DNA from: Phycisphaerales bacterium UBA6054
GTDB taxonomy: Bacteria > Planctomycetota > Phycisphaerae > Phycisphaerales > UBA1924
Reading direction: 5' to 3'
Assembly: GCA_002429045.1 (NCBI GenBank)
Contig: DIYM01000072.1
Coordinates: 1-13,217, forward strand
Length of the DNA: 13,217 bases
The notes under the pieces were generated by a model, which was not told the origin of the DNA, did no database searches, and worked only from the letters and a program-made list of their open reading frames with translations. Positions within the stretch are counted from its first letter, which is position 1. The number at the start of each line of letters is the position of its first letter. Shown here piece after piece: positions 7,834 through 13,217 of this stretch. Both the position numbers and the translations under genes were made by a program.

Positions 7834-7847
7834 TGTAACTGTTTCGC
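7834..7847 (+). promoter_or_regulatory. Candidate LacI-type operator, copy A (upstream of GH16 gene)
   Basis: TGTAACTGTTTCGC. The 13-mer TGTAACTGTTTCG ends 53 nt before the GH16 ATG at 7900. The centre is an odd-length dyad AAC-T-GTT, extended by a further G:C pair, so 4 of 6 pairs around the central T are symmetrical. The identical 14-mer occurs at 10988-11001 at the same distance from another start, and a one-mismatch copy lies at 10808-10820. I infer an operator for the LacI protein at 12061. A promoter element shared by the three units is the alternative. Confidence 0.55.
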
Positions 7848-7884
7848 TTGCATCGGTCCCCGGGCTGCGGTTGAATATGGGCTT

Positions 7885-7892
7885 GAGAGGAG
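7885..7892 (+). promoter_or_regulatory. Ribosome binding site of the GH16 gene
   Basis: GAGAGGAG lies 7 nt before the ATG at 7900 and fixes this start, which is followed directly by a signal peptide. Confidence 0.8.
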
Positions 7893-7899
7893 CCCGATC

Positions 7900-9393
7900 A
7901 TGCGTTTGAGCCGCTTCGCCGCTGCAGTCAGTCTCGTCCCGCTCGCTGGTCACGCGGTCGCGGCGGGGAGCGACCCGGCGGGCGGCGGGCCGGGCCCGGG
8001 CTGGTCCCTGGTGTTCGCCGACGAGTTCGACGGCCTGATCCTCAACCCCGGCAACTGGTCATACCAGACCGGCACCGGCACGGAGTTCGGGCTCGTCGGG
8101 TGGGGCAACAACGAACTCCAGACGTACACCAACCGCTCGGTCAACTCCTTCGTGTCCGACGGCACGCTGAAGATCATCGCCCGCCAAGAGGACTTCGAGG
8201 GCAGCGCCTTCACCTCGGCGCGGATCCGGAGCTACGAGAAGTTCGATTTCTTGTACGGGCGGGTCGAGGCCCGCATCAAGCTCCCGAGCACGCAGGGCGT
8301 CTGGCCCGCGTTCTGGATGCTGCCGACCGACTCGCCCTACGGCGGCTGGGCCTCCTCGGGTGAGATCGACGTGATGGAGTCGGTCAACGCCGCCGACCGG
8401 ATCTACGGCACCATCCACCACGGCGGGGCGTGGCCGGGCAACCAATACGTCGGCAACAGCATCGTCACCGGCACCGACTACAGCCAGGGATTCCACGAGT
8501 ACGCGGTTGAGTGGCTGCCCGACGAGATCCGCTGGTACCTCGACGGAGACCTGTTCTACACCGTCAACTCGCAGGTCTGGTTCAGCACGCTGGGCCCGGC
8601 GGGGAACCGCCGGGCGCCGTTCGACGTGCCCTTCCACATGCTGCTCAACGTCGCGGTCGGGGGCAACTTTCCCGGCAACCCGGACGGGTCTTCGCGGTGG
8701 CCTCAGACCATGGAAGTCGACTATGTCCGCGTGTATCAGATCGAGACCGGCCCGTTCCTCGGGGTCCCGGCGAGCGTCCCCGGGCAGATCGAGGCCGAGG
8801 ACTACGACGCCGGATACCCCGGGCAGGGCTCGCAAGACAGCGACCCGGGCAACAACGGCGGCGCCTACCGCGACGGCGATGTAGACATCCAGGAGGCTTC
8901 CGAAGGCGGCTTCAACGTCGGTTGGATCGAAGCCGACGAGTGGCTCGAGTACACCGTCGATGTCGCGCAGTCGGGCGACTACCTGCTCGAGATGCGCGTC
9001 GCGTCCCCGCAGATCGGGGGCCCCTTCCGCGTCGAGTTCGACGGCGCGGACGCCACGGGCGCCATCCTCGCGCCGATCACCGGCGGCTTCCAAGAATGGT
9101 TCACTGTCTCACGGCAGGTCACGCTCGAAGCCGGGCCGCAGGTCATGCGCTTCACCACGGAGGGCGGGGGCGGGAACTTCAACATCAACTGGTTCCGCCT
9201 GACTCCTGTCGGCGGCTGCTCCCAGGCCGATCTGGCCCAGCCGCTCGGAACACTCAACGCGTTCGACCTCTTCGAGTTCATCGGCCTGTTCAACGATCAG
9301 AACCCCCTGGCCGATCTCGCGGCTCCGTTCGGGGCGTTCAACTTCTTCGATGTCGCCGAGTACATCTCGATCTATAACGCCGGCTGCCCCTGA
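7900..9393 (+). CDS. Secreted GH16 endo-beta-1,3-glucanase (laminarinase-like) with CBM6 and GC-type dockerin
   Basis: 497 residues. A signal peptide occupies about 1-22 (cleavage near A-V-A-A). The GH16 domain (about 35-282) has the catalytic signature E-I-D-V-M-E with nucleophile E155, D157 and acid/base E160. The extra residue between D157 and E160 is the beta-bulge form seen in laminarinases. G-W-G-N-N-E-L-Q-T-Y-T (67-77), W-P-A-F-W-M-L-P (135-142) and the ending M-E-V-D-Y-V-R-V-Y are also typical of bacterial laminarinases, so beta-1,3-glucan is the likely substrate. A CBM6 domain follows (about 294-435, from I-E-A-E-D-Y-D to N-I-N-W-F-R-L), a common beta-glucan-binding partner. Residues 440-497 form a GC-type dockerin ending N-A-G-C-P, but both calcium loops are degenerate (A-D-L-A-Q-P-L-G, A-D-L-A-A-P-F-G). 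The gene has its own promoter region with operator copy A and converges on the next gene. Subsite specificity cannot be settled by eye. Confidence 0.92.
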   Translation: MRLSRFAAAVSLVPLAGHAVAAGSDPAGGGPGPGWSLVFADEFDGLILNPGNWSYQTGTGTEFGLVGWGNNELQTYTNRSVNSFVSDGTLKIIARQEDFEGSAFTSARIRSYEKFDFLYGRVEARIKLPSTQGVWPAFWMLPTDSPYGGWASSGEIDVMESVNAADRIYGTIHHGGAWPGNQYVGNSIVTGTDYSQGFHEYAVEWLPDEIRWYLDGDLFYTVNSQVWFSTLGPAGNRRAPFDVPFHMLLNVAVGGNFPGNPDGSSRWPQTMEVDYVRVYQIETGPFLGVPASVPGQIEAEDYDAGYPGQGSQDSDPGNNGGAYRDGDVDIQEASEGGFNVGWIEADEWLEYTVDVAQSGDYLLEMRVASPQIGGPFRVEFDGADATGAILAPITGGFQEWFTVSRQVTLEAGPQVMRFTTEGGGGNFNINWFRLTPVGGCSQADLAQPLGTLNAFDLFEFIGLFNDQNPLADLAAPFGAFNFFDVAEYISIYNAGCP

Positions 9394-9416
9394 CCGGATC
9401 GGACGAGACCGCGACG

Positions 9417-9452
9417 AGCGGAAGCCCGGTCGCTGTGGACCGGACCTCCGCT
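9417..9452. terminator. Stem-loop between convergent genes, probable bidirectional terminator
   Basis: AGCGGA (9417-9422) pairs with TCCGCT (9447-9452), and inside it CCGGTC (9426-9431) pairs with GACCGG (9438-9443). A 3 x 3 internal loop separates the two stems and the hairpin loop is GCTGTG. It lies in the 87-bp gap between the GH16 stop and the stop of the opposing glycoside hydrolase, where a terminator serving both is expected. A weak T-rich stretch (CTTGTTTG) follows only on the + side, about 20 nt away. Confidence 0.6.
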
Positions 9453-9480
9453 ATGCCGTCGACACCGCTCTTGTTTGCTG

Positions 9481-10800
9481 TTAGTCGACCACGAGGAACG
9501 GCACGTTCGCCGTGCCCGCCCTCCCCGTGCCGTCACGCACGGTGACGAAGACGCGGTAGGCGCCGGGCACCCCCGGCGCCCGGAGCGTCGCCTCGTTCCC
9601 CGAGACATCGATCAACGTTCCGGGTACCTCTTCTGGCACGGCTTCCCGGTCCCCGCCCGTCTTTCGATCCGTCGATTCGCCCACGATCCGCCACTCAACG
9701 TCCAGCGCGTTGCCGTTCGGATCGGTCGCGTCCACCCGGAGGCGCATCGGCGAGCCGGGCGCGATCCGCCCGGGGTCCGGCGTATCGAGCGTGACCGAAT
9801 CGACCCGGGGCGCGCGCTGCTCGGGCATCGAGCCCGTCCAGAACGCGCTGAGCCGGTCCGCGGTCTCGGTCGGCTCCCCGGTCGGCAGGATCAGGCCGAA
9901 CCACGTCTCGGTGGTCTCCTGCTTGTCACCCCACAGGAACGCGAACGAACCCAGGCAGTCGCCGGGACGGCGCGAGTGGATCGCCGCTTGATAGTTGTCC
10001 GCGATGAAGTCCGCCTTCTCGCCGCTGCTCATCTCGATCGGCGCGCCCCAGGCGGTGCCCGGTCCTTCCCAGTGTCCCAGCGGCCCGAACTCGGTGATCA
10101 TGTACGGGCCCGTGTAGCCCTGCTCGGCCAGGCGTTCAGGAACCGACGCCAGCCCGCCGTACGCGTTGATGCCGATCACGTCGATGCTCGGGCACTCGGC
10201 GGCGATGCGTTGCGCCTTGTCGTCCCCGATCTCCGCGACGATCGCGACGGTGGGGTGGTCCGGGTCGAGCTGCTTGATCAGGCGGGCCGCATCCTCGATC
10301 GCCCGCAACGCCAGCCCGAGATCGCCGCCCAGTTCCACCTCGTTGCCGACGCCCCACGAGAGCAGCGCCGGATGCCCGCGGTAGCGCTTGACCAAACGCT
10401 CGACCTTCTCGAGCTGGGCCCGCTTGATCTCCGGGTCGTTGTAGTCATACCCGTGACGCTCGTGCTCGAGCCAGATCCCGGCCTGCACGACCAAGCCCAG
10501 GCGGTGGGCCTCGTTCATGAGGTCGTCGATGCCCTCGGCGTCCCAGGTCCGGATCGCGTTGCCGCCGTACGCGACGAGCTTCTCGAGGTGGCCGGTCCCG
10601 CCGACTCCGCGGACAAAGAACGGGGAGCCGTTGCGGATGAGTTCGAATCCGGATCCGGTCCGCTCGATCGTGACCACCGAAGGCTCGCCGAGGCGTCCCC
10701 AGTCGGGGCTCGGGTCGCGGACGTTCTCGGACGCGCACCCGCCGACCCCGGACGCCATGCCCGATGCCAGTGATGCGAGGAGGGCGGATCTTCTGAGCAT
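9481..10800 (-). CDS. Clan GH-A glycoside hydrolase lipoprotein (GH2 TIM-barrel-like) with C-terminal Ig-like domain
   Basis: 439 residues from the ATG at 10800. The N-terminus (M-L-R-R-S-A-L-L-A-S) is a signal peptide with a lipobox-like V-G-G-C at 19-22, so the protein is probably lipid-anchored. The barrel (about 42-330) opens with F-F-V-R-G-V-G-G and G-G-N-A-I-R-T-W. It carries H-P-A-L-L-S-W-G-V-G-N-E with probable acid/base E154 and I-T-E-F-G-P with probable nucleophile E237, the two-glutamate layout of retaining clan A enzymes. W-L-E-H-E-R-H-G and C-L-G-S-F-A-F-L-W-G are further conserved blocks of this TIM-barrel group. Residues about 331-439 look like an Ig/PKD-type beta-sandwich. The exact family (GH2-like, possibly related to beta-1,3-glucan-active GH158 or GH72) is uncertain. 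Given the neighbouring laminarinase-like gene, beta-1,3-glucan oligosaccharides are the likely substrate. An in-frame GTG at 10836 is an alternative start, but it would place 12 residues before the signal peptide. Neither start has a clear Shine-Dalgarno site. Confidence 0.85.
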   Translation of the reverse strand: MLRRSALLASLASGMASGVGGCASENVRDPSPDWGRLGEPSVVTIERTGSGFELIRNGSPFFVRGVGGTGHLEKLVAYGGNAIRTWDAEGIDDLMNEAHRLGLVVQAGIWLEHERHGYDYNDPEIKRAQLEKVERLVKRYRGHPALLSWGVGNEVELGGDLGLALRAIEDAARLIKQLDPDHPTVAIVAEIGDDKAQRIAAECPSIDVIGINAYGGLASVPERLAEQGYTGPYMITEFGPLGHWEGPGTAWGAPIEMSSGEKADFIADNYQAAIHSRRPGDCLGSFAFLWGDKQETTETWFGLILPTGEPTETADRLSAFWTGSMPEQRAPRVDSVTLDTPDPGRIAPGSPMRLRVDATDPNGNALDVEWRIVGESTDRKTGGDREAVPEEVPGTLIDVSGNEATLRAPGVPGAYRVFVTVRDGTGRAGTANVPFLVVD

Positions 10801-10807
10801 GCCCAAT

Positions 10808-10820
10808 TGTAACTGTTCCG
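10808..10820 (+). promoter_or_regulatory. Candidate LacI-type operator, copy C (at start of GH-A lipoprotein gene)
   Basis: TGTAACTGTTCCG differs from copies A and B only by C for T at the eleventh base. It lies 7 nt upstream of the minus-strand ATG at 10800 and overlaps the possible -10 TACAAT of that gene, so a bound repressor would cover the start region directly. Confidence 0.5.
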
Positions 10821-10987
10821 ACGCTCCCGGGGGCACGGAATCCGGTGCTCTGCCCCAAAAAACCCCTTGTGCGGTGCGGGCCCGGGCGGCCCGCTTGGAC
10901 GTCCGTCCTTTCTAAAAGCCTGTTTTAAAAGGGTTTGCAGCATCTTGAAATGATCCTTGACAAACGGGGTTCGAGGAGAGAGACTGA

Positions 10988-11001
10988 TGTAACTGTTTCG
11001 C
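10988..11001 (+). promoter_or_regulatory. Candidate LacI-type operator, copy B (upstream of pseudopilin-LacI operon)
   Basis: TGTAACTGTTTCGC is identical to copy A. The 13-mer TGTAACTGTTTCG likewise ends exactly 53 nt before its start codon (ATG at 11054). If the LacI protein of this operon binds here, the operon is autoregulated. Confidence 0.55.
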
Positions 11002-11037
11002 ACAGGGGTCGGTGGTCCGAGACGGATACCGCGAACC

Positions 11038-11044
11038 GAGGGAG
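11038..11044 (+). promoter_or_regulatory. Ribosome binding site of the pseudopilin-like gene
   Basis: GAGGGAG lies 9 nt before the ATG at 11054. It favours this start over the upstream ATG at 11012 and over the ATG at 11066. Confidence 0.65.
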
Positions 11045-11053
11045 CCCCTTGAC

Positions 11054-12064
11054 ATGCTGACGAAGATGACAACATCCGGCGCGCCACGCCGCGCGTTCAC
11101 CCTGATCGAACTGCTGGTGGTCATCGCGATCATCGCGCTGCTGATCGGGATCCTGCTGCCGGCGATCGGAAAGGCCCGCGAGACCGCGCGCGGGCTCGTG
11201 TGCCAGACCAACATCCGGTCGATCGCCCAGGCGGCGCAGGTCTACGCCGTTGACTATCGGGGCAGATTCCCCCCGGTTCTGTTCAGCGCCGACAACGTGG
11301 TGATCGACCCCCAGAACGACAAGCGGAACATGCAGTGGTTCGATGTGAACCGGATCGGCCAGTATCTCCCGCAGGAGGATTTCCGGAACATCGACCAGAA
11401 CAACGCCCAGAACCCCACGGTCGGCGGCGGCGTGATGGAGTGCCCGAACCACCCCGACGCCGGGCGGTCGTACTCGATGAACTACTGGGCCGCGTCCGCC
11501 GCGGAGGTCACCGACTTCCGCAACAGCCCCGATGGTCTCCCGCGTTTCCTCAAGCCCGGGACGTACCGCCAGAACCAGGCCACCTTCGAGAACGGGCAGG
11601 CGTTCAACGACGACACGGGGCGTGCGAGCAAAATAGTGCTGTTCGGCGAGACGTGGGGCTCGTTCCGGTCGGAAGTCGATGATATTGCCGATACGACCTG
11701 GTTCAGCTCCGGATCGATCGGCTCGACGCGTCTGCCCGGCGAGCGGTTCGGCGGGGGCGAGGGGCTCCTAGACGGCGACATCGCCGGCAACTGGAGCGTC
11801 CAGCCGACGGGGCCCGAACTCGGGAGCGACCCGGACACGCTTCCCCGCAGCTATGTGCCGTACTACCGCCACCCCCGCCGCCCCGGCAACTTCATGGAGG
11901 TCGCGGGCTCGGCGAACTTCGCGTTCGTCGACGGGCACGTGAGTAACTACTCGCCCAGGGACCTCTTTGTTGAAGAAGACGGTATCGTAAAGAGCACCTA
12001 CGAGGTGCTGTGGTCGGAGATCGACCCGAGGTTGGAACGAGACTTGGACGGGAACGGCGGATGA
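11054..12064 (+). CDS. Type IV pseudopilin-like protein (prepilin N-terminus, H-x-DG type C-terminus)
   Basis: 336 residues. The N-terminus P-R-R-A-F-T-L-I-E-L-L-V-V-I-A-I-I-A is a class III (prepilin) signal. Prepilin peptidase would cut before F15, E19 is the conserved Glu5 of the mature protein, and the following hydrophobic helix reaches about residue 36. The residue before the cut is Ala14 instead of the usual Gly. The C-terminal part ends in N-F-A-F-V-D-G-H-V (about 287-296), the signature of the large planctomycete/verrucomicrobial family with a His-X9-Asp-Gly motif. Here the nearest fitting His (H273) is 19 residues before the D-G. The family is secreted or surface-exposed; its function is unknown, though such genes often sit beside secreted glycan-degrading enzymes and LacI regulators. 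It shares an operon with the downstream lacI-type gene through an ATGA overlap and has operator copy B upstream. A role in binding or sensing glycan at the surface is inference. Confidence 0.85.
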   Translation: MLTKMTTSGAPRRAFTLIELLVVIAIIALLIGILLPAIGKARETARGLVCQTNIRSIAQAAQVYAVDYRGRFPPVLFSADNVVIDPQNDKRNMQWFDVNRIGQYLPQEDFRNIDQNNAQNPTVGGGVMECPNHPDAGRSYSMNYWAASAAEVTDFRNSPDGLPRFLKPGTYRQNQATFENGQAFNDDTGRASKIVLFGETWGSFRSEVDDIADTTWFSSGSIGSTRLPGERFGGGEGLLDGDIAGNWSVQPTGPELGSDPDTLPRSYVPYYRHPRRPGNFMEVAGSANFAFVDGHVSNYSPRDLFVEEDGIVKSTYEVLWSEIDPRLERDLDGNGG

Positions 12065-13107
12065 GTTCGGTACGTGCCATCGCGGATGAGCTTGGGATCT
12101 CGGTCGCCACCGTGTCCCGGGCCCTCAACAACCACCCCGGGGTGAGCGACGGCACGCGCAGGCGCGTCCTCCAGACCGCCGACAAGAGCGGCTACCGCCC
12201 CTCCGTCGGGCGCAAGCCGACCAACGTGGTGGGCCTGGCGTACCCGGGCGAGCCGGTCAAGGCGGACTTCGGCGCGTTCGAGGCGGCCCTGCTCGCCGGG
12301 GTGCTCGAGGGCGTCAGCGATCGTCGTTTCGACCTCACGTTCGTCAACATCCAGCGCGACAAGCACCGCGACGAGACGTTCGGGCAGTTCTTCGATCGCA
12401 AGGGCCTGCGCGGGGTGCTCGTCCGCTCCCTGGACGACTCGAAGGTCGCCGAGCAGATCGCCGACGAGGGCTTCCCCATGGTCCAGATCGCGGACCGCTC
12501 GGACCGCCCGGACGTCAACTACATCGACTCGGAATCACGCAAGACCTCGCAGCAGGCGGTCGAGCACCTGCTCGGGCTCGGTCACAGGCGGATCGGTCTG
12601 GCGATCCACCGGGTGTCGGACTCGGACCACGTCGATCGCGAGAACGGGTACCGCGACGCGCTGGCCGGGGCGGGCATCCAGGTGCAGGACAACCTGATCG
12701 TGCGTGCCGAGGCCAGCCCCGAGGGCGGCGTGATGATGCTGCTCAAGCTGCTCGATCAGCCCGAACCGCCCACCGCGATCTACTTCACCAACCCGCTCTC
12801 CACGGTCGGGGCGCTGCACAAGTGTCTCCAGCTCGGCATCAGGGTTCCCAAGGATCTCTCGATCGTCGGTTTCGACGACAGCGACATCCGGTTCCGCACG
12901 TTCCCGCAGTTCACCGCGGTGTGCCAGGACGCCAAGGCGCTCGGGCTCGAGGCCGCTCGGTGGTTGACGCGCCTGCTCAACAACGAAACGACCGGCTCGT
13001 TCCGCGAGACCCGCCCGACCACGCTGGCCGTTCACGAGAGCACCGCGTTCCCGCCCGTCGCCGCGATCCGTCTCGAGGACAACGCGCGTGTGGTGCGGGT
13101 GATCTGA
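12061..13107 (+). CDS. LacI-family transcriptional regulator
   Basis: 348 residues. The ATG at 12061 overlaps the upstream TGA as ATGA. It is preferred over the in-frame ATG at 12010, which lies inside the previous gene and would add 17 unrelated residues. Residues 3-22 (V-R-A-I-A-D-E-L-G-I-S-V-A-T-V-S-R-A-L-N) are a classic LacI helix-turn-helix. The hinge (G-Y-R-P-S-V-G-R-K-P, 44-53) lacks the usual A-R-x-L with its minor-groove leucine. From V-V-G-L-A-Y-P-G (56-63) to about 333 is a periplasmic-binding-protein-like sugar-binding domain, with E-H-L-L-G-L-G-H-R-R-I (168-178), P-T-A-I-Y-F-T-N (237-244) and S-I-V-G-F-D-D-S-D-I (267-276). It most likely represses the hydrolase and pseudopilin genes until a glucan oligosaccharide is bound. 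The proposed operator is TGTAACTGTTYCG. The effector identity is unknown. Confidence 0.93.
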   Translation: MSSVRAIADELGISVATVSRALNNHPGVSDGTRRRVLQTADKSGYRPSVGRKPTNVVGLAYPGEPVKADFGAFEAALLAGVLEGVSDRRFDLTFVNIQRDKHRDETFGQFFDRKGLRGVLVRSLDDSKVAEQIADEGFPMVQIADRSDRPDVNYIDSESRKTSQQAVEHLLGLGHRRIGLAIHRVSDSDHVDRENGYRDALAGAGIQVQDNLIVRAEASPEGGVMMLLKLLDQPEPPTAIYFTNPLSTVGALHKCLQLGIRVPKDLSIVGFDDSDIRFRTFPQFTAVCQDAKALGLEAARWLTRLLNNETTGSFRETRPTTLAVHESTAFPPVAAIRLEDNARVVRVI

Positions 13108-13217
13108 AACGAGCACCGCGTCTCCCGATCCGTGGCGGGTGACGGCGCGTGCCCGAGCATCCCTCGGCGGGTCCCCGGCTCAACGGCCGTCGTTCCCGCT
13201 TCCCCGCCCCACCCCCC
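13108..13217. other. Right edge, no gene seen
   Basis: 110 bp of very GC-rich sequence after the LacI stop. A short hairpin CCGAG (13153-13157) / CTCGG (13163-13167) with a 5-nt loop could contribute to termination, but there is no T-run. The last bases are a C-rich run. Confidence 0.4.

Larger units (their letters stand above)
10801..11053. promoter_or_regulatory. Divergent regulatory region between GH-A lipoprotein and pseudopilin-LacI operon
   Basis: The 253-bp intergenic region drives both directions. It holds operator copies at 10808-10820 and 10988-11001. A GC hairpin has arms GCGGGCC (10876-10882) and GGCCCGC (10888-10894), and next to it is the 8-bp palindrome GGACGTCC (10897-10904). 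An AT-rich block TTTTAAAA lies at 10922-10929, and a -35-like TTGACA at 10957-10962 has no well-spaced -10 that I can see. On the minus strand, TACAAT (complement of 10806-10811) is one mismatch from the -10 consensus and ends 5 nt before the ATG at 10800. It has no good -35. Confidence 0.6.

Noticed and set aside
5511..9390. CRISPR-like or tandem DNA repeat from the recurring AACTTCTTCGAY
   Set aside because: Copies are far apart, in frame, and explained by the protein-level dockerin repeats.
9475..10773. 432-codon open frame on the plus strand
   Set aside because: It mirrors the GH-A hydrolase, whose minus-strand translation has a lipobox, both catalytic Glu motifs and an Ig-like tail.
10876..10894. 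GC hairpin as a transcription terminator
   Set aside because: It lies between two divergent gene starts, where no transcript should need ending, and no T-run follows directly; a regulatory or fortuitous dyad is more likely.
12010..12060. Earlier ATG for the LacI gene
   Set aside because: It adds 17 residues that do not fit the family, lies inside the upstream gene, and the ATGA overlap at 12061 begins exactly at the helix-turn-helix.

Overview
The window is GC-rich and most likely comes from a planctomycete of the Phycisphaerae/Phycisphaerales type. The evidence is a recurring C-terminal module (two N-F-F-D-[VI] repeats ending in N-A-G-C-P) that matches the 'GC-type dockerin' described for that group, a very long secreted YD-repeat (RHS) protein, a planctomycete-style pseudopilin with an F-V-D-G-H-V tail, and a LacI regulator with an unusual short hinge. 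No rRNA, tRNA, CRISPR array or insertion sequence was seen.

Layout. Positions 1-764 hold no convincing gene. Positions 765-6353 are one YD-repeat/RHS reading frame, broken by an in-frame TAG at 1095-1097 into a signal peptide plus DUF6531-like start (765-1097) and a 1744-residue body (1119-6353). The body carries an internal dockerin pair, and its conserved RHS core motif appears decayed and frameshifted at the 3' end. A GTGA overlap leads into a secreted arylsulfotransferase-like protein with a C-terminal GC-type dockerin (6350-7756).

The right half (7757-13107) looks like a compact, self-regulated beta-glucan (probably laminarin) locus. It has a secreted GH16-CBM6-dockerin laminarinase-like enzyme (7900-9393, +), a clan GH-A glycoside hydrolase lipoprotein facing it (9481-10800, -), and then, divergent from the latter, an operon of a pseudopilin-like protein (11054-12064) and a LacI-family repressor (12061-13107) joined by an ATGA overlap. 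A strong stem-loop lies between the two convergent hydrolase genes.

The most interesting signal is a shared box, TGTAACTGTTYCG, next to the start of all three transcription units in the right half (7834, 10808, 10988). Two copies are identical over 14 bases and sit exactly 53 nt before their start codons. It is a good candidate operator for the neighbouring LacI protein, which would tie the two hydrolases, the pseudopilin and the regulator into one regulon. The other notable points are the amber-interrupted RHS gene, the dockerin placed inside an RHS shell, and the arylsulfotransferase-dockerin fusion.
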